The notes beneath the pieces were generated by a model. That model searched no databases and was not told the DNA's origin. It worked only from the letters and a program-made list of their open reading frames with translations. This document shows positions 26,425 to 37,465 of a stretch of DNA of 43,475 bases, one piece after another. This stretch comes from Prochlorococcus sp. AG-402-A08 (lineage in GTDB: Bacteria > Cyanobacteriota > Cyanobacteriia > PCC-6307 > Cyanobiaceae). How positions within the stretch are numbered: the first letter of the stretch is position 1; each line of letters begins with the position of its first letter. The stretch lies in NCBI GenBank assembly GCA_003279585.1, contig QCHH01000011.1, positions 1 through 43,475 on the forward strand, in the 5' to 3' direction. Position numbers and translations under genes: made by a program.

Positions 26425-27777
26425 TCAATTTTCCAAATCAATCACTTTCTTAGTCGCACTACTACTCAATACCTCTACAGAATCTTTTGTTACTAAAACA
26501 TCATCTTCAATACGAATCCCAATCCCCTTCCACCTTTCATCTATCTCAGGCTGTCCCTCTGGTACTGCTAAACGGTCACTGATGTAGATACCAGGTTCGA
26601 CTGTTAAAACCATTCCAGGTTCAAGTTTCAGATGATAATCACCTAGTCGATAAGCCCCTACATCATGAACGTCTAGACCTATCCAATGACCGGTTCGATG
26701 CATATACAAATGAGAGTAAGCTTCTTGTTCAATAATCGAATCCACTTCACCAACTAGCAGGCCAATATCAAGTAAACCCTCAACAAGATGCTTCAAGGCA
26801 GTCATATGAACATTCTCAGCGTTGTCACCTGGGCGAACACATTGAATTGCGGCTTCTTGAGCTATGAGGGTAATTTCATATAAAGCTTTTTGTTCTCCAG
26901 AAAATTTTCCGTTAGCAGGAAAGGTTCTTGTAATGTCGCCATTGTAATAGTCATCCAAAGAGCAACCGGCATCTATCAAAATGAGATCTCCATCTCTTAT
27001 GAGCGAATTATTTGCGGTGTAATGAAGTACACAAGCATTGTCTCCTGAAGCAACTATTGATCCATAAGCAGGACCCCTTGTCCCTTTTTCAAGAAAGTAT
27101 TTCTCTATTTGAGCTTGTAAATCTCTCTCATTCATCCCTGGGCGAGCAAATTCTCTAACTATTTCATGGCCCTCTGCAGAGATTTTTGATGCAATCCGCA
27201 TCCGTTCTATCTCAAAAGCATCTTTACGAAGTCTTAGATCATGAAGTATTGGACAAGGCGCAATCATGGACAATGGAGCGAAGCCACTTCTAGGAAGTTT
27301 TTGTAAATACTCAGACCAGGTTTTCAAAACCAAAGGCTCCAAATGTGGATGTTTCCCAACTCGAAAAGCAATCCCTTCGGCTCCTTTTAAATAATGAGGC
27401 AAAAGGCTTGGTAATTCATTCAAAGGATGAGATATATCAACATCGAAATTATCTAAAACTCCTTTTGTCCCCCACCTAAAGCCTGTCCAAACTTCTGCAC
27501 CAGACTCTTTGGGCAAGACGAATAGTACATATTGTTCTCCCTTGGGTTTATGAGGCAAAAACAAAGCAACTGCATTTGGCTCGTCAAAACCAGTTAAGTA
27601 CCAAAAATCACTATTTTGTCTGAATGGGTACTCACAATCAGCATGGTGAGTGACTAATTCTGCCGCTGGGATGACAGCTGCATGAGAACCCAAGTGTGAC
27701 AAAAATATGTCTCTACGGCGACGAAAAATACTTGAATCAGCCACAAAAATACTCCTATTTACTCTTAAGGATGGCAA
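26425..27777 (-). CDS. pepP: Xaa-Pro aminopeptidase (PepP type), 450 aa
   Basis: A dimetal peptidase that removes an N-terminal residue in front of proline. The N-terminal domain has PFRQNSDFWYLTGFDEPNAV, and the C-terminal pita-bread domain carries the metal ligands: LIDAGCSLDDYYNGDITRTF (two Asp), HRTGHWIGLDVHDVG (His), VEPGIYI (Glu) and GIRIEDDVLV (Glu). The length agrees with the family. The start gives a short MPSLRVNRS extension; a later start within the first 12 residues cannot be excluded. It is monocistronic and divergent from the gene at 27841. Confidence 0.95.
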   Translation of the reverse strand: MPSLRVNRSIFVADSSIFRRRRDIFLSHLGSHAAVIPAAELVTHHADCEYPFRQNSDFWYLTGFDEPNAVALFLPHKPKGEQYVLFVLPKESGAEVWTGFRWGTKGVLDNFDVDISHPLNELPSLLPHYLKGAEGIAFRVGKHPHLEPLVLKTWSEYLQKLPRSGFAPLSMIAPCPILHDLRLRKDAFEIERMRIASKISAEGHEIVREFARPGMNERDLQAQIEKYFLEKGTRGPAYGSIVASGDNACVLHYTANNSLIRDGDLILIDAGCSLDDYYNGDITRTFPANGKFSGEQKALYEITLIAQEAAIQCVRPGDNAENVHMTALKHLVEGLLDIGLLVGEVDSIIEQEAYSHLYMHRTGHWIGLDVHDVGAYRLGDYHLKLEPGMVLTVEPGIYISDRLAVPEGQPEIDERWKGIGIRIEDDVLVTKDSVEVLSSSATKKVIDLEN

Positions 27778-27840
27778 GAGAACTAACTTAGTGGAAAAAT
27801 AAGAGCAAAAGTTCCTAACTCTTTAAAAGATCTCTAGGGG

Positions 27841-28833
27841 ATGACCCAAGACATTCTGCTCTTAACTGCTCTTGTTGCGGTTGTTTTAATTGGTTCCGCA
27901 ATGTGCTCAGGAATAGAGGCAGCGCTATTGGCTGTTAATCCATTACACGTGCATGAGCTAGCAAGAAGAAGTCCAAAAGTATTGGGCGCTAGAAGATTAG
28001 AAAAATTACGCCACAGACTTGGAAGGACTTTAACTGTCGTAACAATTGCTAATAACAGCTTCAATATTTTTGGAAGCCTAATGGTTGGCAGCTACGCAAG
28101 TTTCATCTTCCAAAATCGAATCGGATATCTAATGCCAATATTTTCGATTGGCCTTACAATTCTTGTTTTACTTCTTGGAGAAATTGTACCCAAAGCTCTT
28201 GGTACAAGACTTGCATTGCAAATCAGTTTAACTAGCGCTCCTATTCTGGATTTCTTTAGTATCTTAATGAGACCATTGCTAATATTTCTAGAACGTCTAT
28301 TGCCAATTATTACTGCAAAGAGTGAGCTAACAACAGACGAAGAAGAAATCAGACAGATGGCTAAACTTGGGTCTCAAATTGGTCAAATTGAGGCAGATGA
28401 AGCTGCAATGATATCCAAAGTTTTTCAGCTAAATGATCTTACGGCTAAAGATCTTATGACCCCGAGAGTTGCCGCACCTACACTGCCAGGAAGAGTTTCT
28501 CTTCAATCTGTCAAATCAAACTTATTAGAGAATAATTCAACATGGTGGGTAATATTAGGTGAAGAAGTAGACAAGGTGGTTGGTGTTGCTAACCGTGAAA
28601 AGCTATTAACCTCTTTGCTTCGAGGAGACTCCCATCTAACACCCTACGAGCTAAGCGAAAATGTAGAGTTTGTACCCGAAATGATTAGAGTAGACAAATT
28701 ACTTCTTGGATTTACTGACGACAAAAAAGGAGTCAGAGTTGTGGTAGATGAATTTGGAGGATTTGTTGGACTAGTAGGAGCAGAAGCAGTCTTAGCAGTA
28801 TTAGCTGGTTGGTGGGGGAAATCTAAAACATGA
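27841..28833 (+). CDS. CNNM/DUF21-CBS membrane protein, 330 aa
   Basis: The N-terminal part (about 1-155) has four membrane segments with CSGIEAALLAVNPLHVHELA and LLLGEIVPKALGTRLAL, the DUF21 (CNNM) pattern. Then come a charged segment (ELTTDEEEIRQMAKLGSQIG) and a CBS pair with AKDLMTPRV and VVVDEFGGFVGLVGAE. The C-terminal CorC/HlyC domain of larger members is missing. CNNM/TlyC-type proteins are linked to Mg2+ or Co2+ handling; the ion here is not known. It overlaps the next gene by 4 bases (ATGA), so it heads a four-gene operon. Confidence 0.9.
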   Translation: MTQDILLLTALVAVVLIGSAMCSGIEAALLAVNPLHVHELARRSPKVLGARRLEKLRHRLGRTLTVVTIANNSFNIFGSLMVGSYASFIFQNRIGYLMPIFSIGLTILVLLLGEIVPKALGTRLALQISLTSAPILDFFSILMRPLLIFLERLLPIITAKSELTTDEEEIRQMAKLGSQIGQIEADEAAMISKVFQLNDLTAKDLMTPRVAAPTLPGRVSLQSVKSNLLENNSTWWVILGEEVDKVVGVANREKLLTSLLRGDSHLTPYELSENVEFVPEMIRVDKLLLGFTDDKKGVRVVVDEFGGFVGLVGAEAVLAVLAGWWGKSKT

Positions 28834-30152
28834 TTAATAAAAGAGATATACCCAGAAAATGCACCCTTTTACTTAGTCAATGGCAGGAAAATTTAAATCT
28901 TACTAATCATGAGAAAACTAAATTTGGAAACACTTTAAATCAACTAGATTTCCAAACAAAAAAATTAGAAAATAAAGAACTACAGATATCAGTACATGGC
29001 CGAGTTGGCGTTGGGAAATCAAGTTTATTAAATGCACTAATTGGAAAGCAAATATTTCAAACGGATATACTAAACGGGAATACAAAAGTAACTAAATCTT
29101 ACAAATGGGACAAAAGATTTAAAAGCTTAAACAAGGTCGAACTAATAGACTCTCCAGGTATAGATGAAGTAAATAAGGGTAACAAAGAAGAAATAAATTT
29201 TAATTATTTATTCGATACAGATTTAATTCTCTTTGTAATTGATAGTGACATAAATCGAATCGAGTTGAATTCCATTAAAGAGCTATTAAGCCATAATAAG
29301 CCTATAATAATAGTCTTAAACCGATGTGATCAATGGAACGCGAAAGAGACGAGGCTAATCCTCTCTAGTATTCATAGAAAACTATCATTTTGCAAACAAA
29401 AAATTAAAATTTCTTTAGTATCCTCATCTCCAAGAGAAGCAAAAATAAAACCAGATGGAACAGTTAGGAGTGAACAAATAACGCCTAAAGTTGATATTCT
29501 AAAGAACGATCTTAAAGATATTATTGATAAAAATGGTGAGCTGCTTCTTTGTATAAATAGTCTAAGAATTGCAGACCACTTCTACAAATTAATTAAGGAG
29601 AGTCGACTACTCAGAAAGAAAGAAGAAGCACAGAATTTAATCGGCAAATATGCAACTTTAAAAGCCTCAGGAGTAGCAATTAATCCCTTTTTAATGATTG
29701 ATCTTTTTACTGGCCTCGCTTTTGATAGTGCCCTTGTTATCCAATTAAGTAAATTATATGGGTTAGAAGTAAGTGGTCCCTCTGCCAGGCAATTAGTTAA
29801 AAAGCTTAGTTTTCAGAATTCATTACTAGGGGGGGCACAAATAGGAATACAAATTACTTTAAATATTTTCAAGCAAATACTTATTCTTGCTGCACCTATG
29901 ACTGGAGGATTAAGCCTAGCGCCTACGGCTCCAATAGCCATTGCACAAGCAGCTCTTGCGATTCATTCAACAAAGCTAATAGGTCGTCTAGCAGCTTATA
30001 AATTTCTTAATGGTACAAATAAAAAAAATGGACGACCTAGATTAATGTTGAACTATCTTCTCAAAAAAAATTCAGACTTAAGAATAATGCTTGGTGACTT
30101 TAAATTTCTCACATCAAGTACTGCAAAAAATAAAAATTATTTATTGCCATGA
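28830..30152 (+). CDS. Era-like GTPase with membrane-associated C-terminus, 440 aa
   Basis: A TRAFAC GTPase with G1 GRVGVGKSS (57-65), G3 DSPG (107-110) and G4 NRCD (about 165). The N-terminal 50 residues are a charged helix. The C-terminal part, from about residue 270, has amphipathic and hydrophobic stretches (INPFLMIDLFTGLAFDSALV and ILAAPMTGGLSLAPTAPIAI) of the DUF697/YcjF type, which suggest membrane contact. The job is unknown. It overlaps the genes on both sides by ATGA and lies between a CNNM protein and NAD synthesis genes, a steady cyanobacterial arrangement as far as I recall. Confidence 0.85.
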   Translation: MINKRDIPRKCTLLLSQWQENLNLTNHEKTKFGNTLNQLDFQTKKLENKELQISVHGRVGVGKSSLLNALIGKQIFQTDILNGNTKVTKSYKWDKRFKSLNKVELIDSPGIDEVNKGNKEEINFNYLFDTDLILFVIDSDINRIELNSIKELLSHNKPIIIVLNRCDQWNAKETRLILSSIHRKLSFCKQKIKISLVSSSPREAKIKPDGTVRSEQITPKVDILKNDLKDIIDKNGELLLCINSLRIADHFYKLIKESRLLRKKEEAQNLIGKYATLKASGVAINPFLMIDLFTGLAFDSALVIQLSKLYGLEVSGPSARQLVKKLSFQNSLLGGAQIGIQITLNIFKQILILAAPMTGGLSLAPTAPIAIAQAALAIHSTKLIGRLAAYKFLNGTNKKNGRPRLMLNYLLKKNSDLRIMLGDFKFLTSSTAKNKNYLLP

Positions 30153-30733
30153 AAGTCAAAATAAACTCAATAGCCTTATTTGGTACCAGCGCTGATCCAC
30201 CCACGTTGGGGCACGAGGCCTTGTTGAGCGAATTAACGAAAATCTTCCCGAAAGTTATAACCTGGGCAAGTGATAATCCTGATAAAAAGCATCAAATTCC
30301 ACTGCTAAAAAGAACTCAGCTTTTAAGAATTCTGGTAAAAAAAATCTCAAGTCCTAAATTAGAGCTAGTTCAAGAATTGAGTAGTCCTAGAACGATTCAT
30401 ACTCTAAAAAAAGCTTTCCAACTATGGCCTGAAGCGAATTTTAGTTTTGTAATTGGTAGTGATTTAACTATTCAAGTTCCAAAGTGGCTTAATGCTAAGT
30501 CTATTCTCAATAAAGCAACAATAGCCATCGCGATGAGAGATGGATGGCCAATTAGTGATCACCAATTAGAGAAGATTAAAAAACTTGGCGGTAAAATTGA
30601 TCTATTGCCTTTTCATATACCTGAATCATCAAGTTCAAAATTCAGAGAGAGACCTCAAGCAAGTCTTGTTCCTCAAGAGCTTGTCCCATTTCTACTTGAA
30701 GAAAATCTATACGGTATGTCACATAATAGATAA
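30149..30733 (+). CDS. nadD: Nicotinate-nucleotide adenylyltransferase, 194 aa
   Basis: The enzyme joins nicotinate mononucleotide to AMP in NAD synthesis. The nucleotidyltransferase signature is IALFGTSADPPTLGHEALL (8-26, with the second His of the GxxH element), followed by WASDNPDKK, SFVIGSDLTIQVPKWL (the conserved GSD) and SSKFRER near the C-terminus (the SSTxxR motif). The first motif has TSADPP in place of the usual TFDPP. It overlaps the GTPase gene by ATGA and nadE by TAATG, so all three are translated together. Confidence 0.93.
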   Translation: MKVKINSIALFGTSADPPTLGHEALLSELTKIFPKVITWASDNPDKKHQIPLLKRTQLLRILVKKISSPKLELVQELSSPRTIHTLKKAFQLWPEANFSFVIGSDLTIQVPKWLNAKSILNKATIAIAMRDGWPISDHQLEKIKKLGGKIDLLPFHIPESSSSKFRERPQASLVPQELVPFLLEENLYGMSHNR

Positions 30734-32430
30734 TGAAATTAGCATTAGCCCAGCTCAATCCAGTCATTGGAGATCTTGATGGTAATGCCGAGAAAATATT
30801 TGAAGTGTGTAAAGAGATCAAAAACAAGGATATAAGTCTAGTCATAACACCAGAGCTATCTTTGATCGGCTACCCTCCAAAAGATTTATTATTTAATCCA
30901 AGACTTTTTGAAGAACAAAAAGATGTCCTAAACAAATTAAGTAAAAGATTAAGTAATCTTAGTCAAAACTTATCTGTATTAATTGGTATCGCAGAACCAA
31001 CTCCAGATATAGAAATTCCTAAAATGTATAATTCAGTTGTTATTTTAGAAAAAGGTAGTTGGAGCATCGTAGCGAGGAAGCAACTCCTACCCACTTATGA
31101 TGTTTTTGATGAAAAACGTTATTTTCGTTCTGCAGAGAAAAGTAGTATTTTAAATTTTAATTACCAGGAAAAACTTTGGAAGATCGGAATAACTATCTGT
31201 GAAGATATATGGGTTGAGCAAAACCTACAAAATGAAAAGATCCTAGGGAAAGATCCTATAAGATCCCTAGAAAAAGAAAAATTAGACTTGCTTATCAATC
31301 TTTCAGCTTCTCCATTTATTGAGTCGAAAAGTTTGTTACGCCAACAAATAGCAGCCAAAGCAGCTCTTCGTCTTTCATGCCCGGTGGTCTATGTCAATCA
31401 AGTAGGAGGAAATGATGAATTAATCTTTGACGGCTCTAGTTTTACTCTTAATAAAAAAGGCAAGTTACAACAAGAACTTCCTGCATTTAAAGAGTCAGTT
31501 GGTCTTTGTGATATATCTTCCCTCAAACAACTTTCTATATCAAGTAAATATCCAACATCACAAGAAGTCCTTTTCAGAGCCTTAGTTCTCGGAGTTAAAG
31601 ATTATGCAAGAAAATGTAATTTCGATAGTGCAATTATTGGATTAAGTGGGGGTATCGATTCAGCTCTAGTAACTACTATTGCAGTAGCAGCTTTAGGCGC
31701 CTCTAAAGTTCATGCGATTTTAATGCCATCTCCTTGGAGTTCAGCAGGCTCTGTAAAAGATGCAACGACATTAGCTAATCGACTTGGAATCCATCATCAA
31801 AAGATTCCGATCTCAGACGTAATGAGTAGTTTTAATGATGTTTTATCCAAGTCAACATGGGGCATACCAACCGGCATCACAGCTGAAAATCTACAATCTC
31901 GTATTAGAGGAACAATATTAATGGCTCTAGCAAATCAAAAAAAACATCTGCTTCTATCTACAGGTAACAAATCAGAACTAGCCGTGGGATATTGCACTCT
32001 TTATGGAGACATGAATGGAGGCTTATCTGCAATTGGAGATCTTTATAAGACAAGTGTATTTGATTTATGTAATTGGATAGATAGTGAATCGTCATCAAGT
32101 TGTAGAAATGATTTCTTATTCCCTGAAACAGGAGAAATCGTAGGCTCTAAAATAAGAAACAAACCTCCTAGTGCTGAATTACGACCAGAACAATTAGATA
32201 GCGACTCTTTACCAGATTATTTTATCCTTGATCCAATACTAAAAGGATTGATTGAACAGCACTTACCAACTGAAGTTTTAATAGAAAAAGGATTTGATAA
32301 AAAGATTGTCCATAAAGTAGCCAACTTATTAAAGAACGCCGAATTCAAACGTTATCAAGCACCTCCTTTATTGAAAATTAGTAATCAAGCTTTCGGGAGT
32401 GGCTGGAAAAAGCCAATAGCCTCAGGATAG
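30733..32430 (+). CDS. nadE: Glutamine-hydrolysing NAD+ synthetase, 565 aa
   Basis: A two-domain enzyme that makes NAD from deamido-NAD, with ammonia released from glutamine. The N-terminal nitrilase-like domain has its triad as E41 (TPELSLIGYPP), K116 (RKQLLPTYDVFDE) and C156 (GITICEDIW). The C-terminal synthetase domain begins near residue 300 with IIGLSGGIDSALVTTIA (the PP-loop) and includes STGNKSELAVGYCTLYGDM. It follows nadD with a one-base overlap, and the two do the last two steps of NAD synthesis. Its stop lies in a hairpin shared with the convergent DUF3326 gene. Confidence 0.97.
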   Translation: MKLALAQLNPVIGDLDGNAEKIFEVCKEIKNKDISLVITPELSLIGYPPKDLLFNPRLFEEQKDVLNKLSKRLSNLSQNLSVLIGIAEPTPDIEIPKMYNSVVILEKGSWSIVARKQLLPTYDVFDEKRYFRSAEKSSILNFNYQEKLWKIGITICEDIWVEQNLQNEKILGKDPIRSLEKEKLDLLINLSASPFIESKSLLRQQIAAKAALRLSCPVVYVNQVGGNDELIFDGSSFTLNKKGKLQQELPAFKESVGLCDISSLKQLSISSKYPTSQEVLFRALVLGVKDYARKCNFDSAIIGLSGGIDSALVTTIAVAALGASKVHAILMPSPWSSAGSVKDATTLANRLGIHHQKIPISDVMSSFNDVLSKSTWGIPTGITAENLQSRIRGTILMALANQKKHLLLSTGNKSELAVGYCTLYGDMNGGLSAIGDLYKTSVFDLCNWIDSESSSSCRNDFLFPETGEIVGSKIRNKPPSAELRPEQLDSDSLPDYFILDPILKGLIEQHLPTEVLIEKGFDKKIVHKVANLLKNAEFKRYQAPPLLKISNQAFGSGWKKPIASG

Positions 32431-32452
32431 ATATCAGAGTTTACCTCTATCC
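32425..32452. terminator. Stem-loop at convergent gene ends
   Basis: GGATAGA (32425-32431) pairs with TCTATCC (32446-32452). The structure contains the stop codons of both nadE and the DUF3326 gene. There is no T-run on either side, so it may work as a mild two-way barrier or an mRNA end-protecting element. Confidence 0.4.
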
Positions 32453-33559
32453 GTCATTCAACACCTTTAAGCAATCAATTGGTCTTTGCAAAGACTTAAC
32501 ATTAATTCCATGACGTAAAGCTGTTATTAGTCCTGCAGCCTCTAAATAATTTTCAGCATACAAAATATTATTATTTTTTTCGCCACTCAATCTATCTAGT
32601 CTCATCTTTGTAGAGCTAACATTTAATACTCCTTTATTAGAAACTACTATCAAAGGAATCAATCTTTCAAGACAAGATAAGACTGCTTCGCCACCTAATG
32701 CACCCTGTGGCACAATAACGGCTCCTAAATCCCTATTCCTTAATAAAGTTTTCACCTGTAAAAACGTATTTTCTTTGGTTGTCATGGCTGACTTACAGAT
32801 CAGATCAGGTGCACGACTAAGACCAACTAAAACACTTTGCAAAAATGTATATCCTATTTCCTCTCCTGAAGTTCGAGGATCTAGCTCATAATCAATTGGC
32901 AAGGGGGCTAACCCCGGTGCATGTGCACATGGAATCAATAAATGTCTGACAAGAAAATGACTTATTACTGCTTCGACCCCTGCAATAACATCTACACCAT
33001 TTCCTTGTCGATAAAGTTTAGTCTCTAATCCATTACTATCATCAGGGAAGCGAGTTACTACAGCAATTGCAGTTGCACCAGCTTTCTTAAGTTTTTCAGC
33101 AGCTCTTAGAAGAACATCTGGCTCTTCGATATCCCCCCAACTCGATCCGCTTAAACCTTTTTTTAGATTAATTTTTATGGCTCTCTCAGTGGTAATTACA
33201 GGGCCAATATTTAACCCCAAACTCGCGACACAGCCGTCAGCAACTTGTAAATGTCTTTTCTTTAAATCAGGCTCTAATCCAGCATCTAATAGCAAGCCTA
33301 CTTTTTGTTGTCTTACTGGTTTAAGAAATACTTCTCCAGCAGCAAAAAGATTCAAACTATACCCTTCTACATATTGGATACAAGAATCTGGCCAATATAA
33401 AGATCCACCATTCATAACATTGGGATGAGTTATTAAACATTCACTAGCAGAAGCCAATAATCTTGCTGCAGGGATTGCATCCCCTGCATACCCACCAACA
33501 CTGCACCCTATTCCAGTAGGTATAATCAATAATGTTGGTAAAGGATCTGTAATAGTCAT
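32447..33559 (-). CDS. DUF3326 family protein, 370 aa
   Basis: A soluble protein found in cyanobacteria and a few other groups. Recognisable parts are LLIIPTGIGCSVGGYAGDAI (10-29), LITHPNVMNGGSLYWPD, VDVIAGVEAVISHFLVRHLL-like (DVIAGVEAVISH) and LGAVIVPQGALGGEAVLSCL. The pattern of conserved glycines suggests an alpha/beta nucleotide- or sugar-binding fold, but the function is not known. It follows a 75-aa gene 7 bases downstream, which itself follows the ATP synthase gamma gene by 53 bases. Confidence 0.85.
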   Translation of the reverse strand: MTITDPLPTLLIIPTGIGCSVGGYAGDAIPAARLLASASECLITHPNVMNGGSLYWPDSCIQYVEGYSLNLFAAGEVFLKPVRQQKVGLLLDAGLEPDLKKRHLQVADGCVASLGLNIGPVITTERAIKINLKKGLSGSSWGDIEEPDVLLRAAEKLKKAGATAIAVVTRFPDDSNGLETKLYRQGNGVDVIAGVEAVISHFLVRHLLIPCAHAPGLAPLPIDYELDPRTSGEEIGYTFLQSVLVGLSRAPDLICKSAMTTKENTFLQVKTLLRNRDLGAVIVPQGALGGEAVLSCLERLIPLIVVSNKGVLNVSSTKMRLDRLSGEKNNNILYAENYLEAAGLITALRHGINVKSLQRPIDCLKVLNDG

Positions 33560-33566
33560 AAAGAAA

Positions 33567-33794
33567 TCAATTCAATTCAGAATTAATACATTTCCCCTTC
33601 TCTTGATTAATAATCAAAACAACTTCGACCGATATTACCTGGATTTTTTTTTCAGAATGAGTCTTCACTGAAGTAATGGCCCACCTAAGTGGTTCACCAT
33701 ACTCCATTAGCTGAGATAAAATATAATTTTTCAAGCCAAATACACTTAATTCAGAAGGCCAATCAAGGTCTAATTCTATAAATTCAAGATTCAC
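33567..33794 (-). CDS. Conserved small protein, 75 aa
   Basis: A soluble protein reading MNLEFIELDLDWPSELSVFG, then LSQLMEYGEPLRWAITSV and a beta-rich C-terminus. I recall similar proteins in marine picocyanobacteria next to DUF3326 but can give no function. It starts 53 bases after the atpG stop and ends 7 bases before the DUF3326 gene, so read-through from the atp operon is possible. Confidence 0.7.
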   Translation of the reverse strand: MNLEFIELDLDWPSELSVFGLKNYILSQLMEYGEPLRWAITSVKTHSEKKIQVISVEVVLIINQEKGKCINSELN

Positions 33795-33847
33795 GTTATT
33801 AATTAATCATACTTTGAGAATTCGCAAAGTATAAGACAAAAAATAAA

Positions 33848-34798
33848 CTACGCTGCAGCGCCACCCACAACTTCTAAAATTTCTTGCGTAATTGCTGCTT
33901 GCCTAGCCTTGTTATAGTCAATAGTAAGGTTTTTAGCCAATTCCTTAGCATTATCACTAGCGTTATTCATTGCAGTCATTCTACTCGCTAACTCAGAAGC
34001 AGCAGACTCCTGTAATGCACGTAGTAATTGATTCTGTAAATAAAGAGGTAAAAGAGCATTCAAAAGTTGATCAGGGCTTTGTTCAAAAACAATATCCGAA
34101 GGTAATTTTGGCTCCTCATTCGAAGGAGCAGTATCTTTCTCAATAATTAATTGGCTATCTTTTGTAGTTAATCTAAAGATTTCATCTTCTGAATCTGCTA
34201 TTCCTTGAGGATCCAATGGTAAAAGAGTTTGTATTGTTGGATTACAACTAACCAGGCTTACAAACTTAGTAAAAATGACCTCTACTCGATCAGTACTTTC
34301 CGAGAGAAATTCTGCTAACACTTCACTCGTAATAGAGCCAGCATCATCAGAAGTAGGAACTTGTTCTAATTCTTTAAATGTAGCCCTTATGTTATAAAGA
34401 CTAGATCTATTCTCGAAATAACCTATTGCTTTCTTACCTATTAGTACCAGGTCAGGACTAAATCCTTGACCTTTTAATTCGGCATAGCGTTTCTCTGTTC
34501 GTTTAATAATATTTGCATTATAACCTCCACATAATCCTCTATCCCCAGTAACAGCCAAGAGAGTAATTGTCTTAACTTCACGCCTATTCAGGAGAGGAGA
34601 ATCAGCAGCTTCAAACTGCATTCTTGATTGTATATTTTCTAAAACCCTTGCCAATCGATCAGCAAAAGGCCTACTTCGTAGGACTTGATCCTGAGCTCTT
34701 CGAACTTTCGCAGCAGCAACGAGCCTCATCGCTTCTGTGATTTTTCTGGTGTTCTTGACAGATACAATTCTGTCTCTTATGTCCTTGAGGTTAGCCAT
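33848..34798 (-). CDS. atpG: ATP synthase F1 subunit gamma, 316 aa
   Basis: The rotating central shaft. The N-terminal helix [20 protein letters not shown] and the C-terminal helix ending [18 protein letters not shown] are the coiled-coil parts. [15 protein letters not shown] is the conserved Rossmann-like start. The cyanobacterial insertion (about 195-235, [18 protein letters not shown]...) is present, and the cysteine pair of the plant chloroplast protein is absent, as expected for cyanobacteria. It is the last F1 gene of the operon. Confidence 0.97.
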   Translation of the reverse strand: MANLKDIRDRIVSVKNTRKITEAMRLVAAAKVRRAQDQVLRSRPFADRLARVLENIQSRMQFEAADSPLLNRREVKTITLLAVTGDRGLCGGYNANIIKRTEKRYAELKGQGFSPDLVLIGKKAIGYFENRSSLYNIRATFKELEQVPTSDDAGSITSEVLAEFLSESTDRVEVIFTKFVSLVSCNPTIQTLLPLDPQGIADSEDEIFRLTTKDSQLIIEKDTAPSNEEPKLPSDIVFEQSPDQLLNALLPLYLQNQLLRALQESAASELASRMTAMNNASDNAKELAKNLTIDYNKARQAAITQEILEVVGGAAA

Positions 34799-34828
34799 AG
34801 GTAATTGTCTCTCTTAGGTAGCCTTTGT

Positions 34829-36352
<1,524 letters not shown>

Positions 36353-36404
36353 TTAAGTTGGGGAAGATGAAAGGGAAGAAGAAGAGAAGGAAGTCAGAAG
36401 AAAA

Positions 36405-36953
36405 TTAGCTGACCTTGGCCAAAGCAAGACCAAGTCGCCTGACTTGACCTGCGATGCTGGCATCGATGACCTTTGATCCAACATTGACCACAAAGCCACC
36501 TAGTAATTCAGAGTCGACTTTGAGATCGATTTCCAAATTATCTGTACCAGCTATAGATTGTACTTTCTTAAGTAGCTCAGATTGTTGATCTTCATTTAAA
36601 GCTGTAGCTGAAGTAATTGTTGCTAAAGCAATGTTTCTTTGTTCTCGATAGATTTCCAATAATCTTTCAAGAACAGAATTCAACAATCCAATTCTCTGTC
36701 GATCTGCCAAAAGTTTGAGAAGGTTTAAGAAAGAGGGAGTGACTTGACTAGAGAAAAGCTTTTCTAAAGCTAATTTCTTCTGATTAACTTCTAAAACTGG
36801 CGATGACATCGCATCACTAAATTCAGGGCAAGTATCCCAAAGTTCTAAAATAGATTTAGCCTGAGTTACTACTTCATCAACCTCGTCGCGGCTCTCAGCG
36901 ACTTGAAGGAATGCTTCAGCATATGGAGTAGTAATAGTATTAAGTAGTGGCAT
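36405..36953 (-). CDS. atpH: ATP synthase F1 subunit delta, 182 aa
   Basis: The delta (OSCP) subunit that links F1 to the stator. It has the N-terminal helical bundle YAEAFLQVAE (11-20), LLADRQRIGLLNSVLERLLE and the C-terminal VDSELLGGFVVNVGSKVIDA followed by SIAGQVRRLGLALA. The length is usual. The ATG overlaps the last base of the atpF stop codon, so the two are translated together. Confidence 0.96.
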   Translation of the reverse strand: MPLLNTITTPYAEAFLQVAESRDEVDEVVTQAKSILELWDTCPEFSDAMSSPVLEVNQKKLALEKLFSSQVTPSFLNLLKLLADRQRIGLLNSVLERLLEIYREQRNIALATITSATALNEDQQSELLKKVQSIAGTDNLEIDLKVDSELLGGFVVNVGSKVIDASIAGQVRRLGLALAKVS

Positions 36954-37465
36954 TAGTTGTCTCCAATATTTTTAATTGACTGTTTAAGAAAATTATCTTG
37001 AGTATTTGAATCTAACTTTTTAGGAAGCATTGCTAATGCTTTCTCAATAGCAAGTTCTGCTGCCTCTTTTCTTAATTGAGAAGTCACTCTTGCAGCTTCA
37101 GCATTTAAGTCAGATGCTGCGCCTTGTTTAATTCTTGCCATTTCCTCAACAGTTCTTTTTTCACTCTCTAGACGAATTGCTTCTGCTCTCGCTTTGCAAT
37201 CATTTCTGATTTTGTCTGCTTTTTGCTTGGCTGAGGCAAGTTCGTCTTTTGCTTGAGAAAGAGAATCTTGTGCTTGAGCCAGGCGCTCTTCTGCTTCTTT
37301 CAAGTCAGAAAGAATTGTAGTTCTTCTTCTTTCAAGGATCTTTCCTAAAAAGCCAGGCAAGAACTTGTAGAGACCAAAAACAACAACAGCTAAGTTGATA
37401 ATGTTGGTCTCAAAAATATTTAAATTTAGGCCAAAGCCTTCGGAAGCGAAAATTAAAGAAGTCAT
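36953..37465 (-). CDS. atpF: ATP synthase F0 subunit b, 170 aa
   Basis: The longer of the two stator subunits. It has one N-terminal membrane helix (about 21-43, [20 protein letters not shown]) followed by a long charged helix ([20 protein letters not shown] and so on) that reaches up to delta. The first 18 residues are a presequence-like part typical of cyanobacterial b. It overlaps b' by 4 bases at its start (ATGA) and delta by 1 base at its end. Confidence 0.95.
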   Translation of the reverse strand: MTSLIFASEGFGLNLNIFETNIINLAVVVFGLYKFLPGFLGKILERRRTTILSDLKEAEERLAQAQDSLSQAKDELASAKQKADKIRNDCKARAEAIRLESEKRTVEEMARIKQGAASDLNAEAARVTSQLRKEAAELAIEKALAMLPKKLDSNTQDNFLKQSIKNIGDN

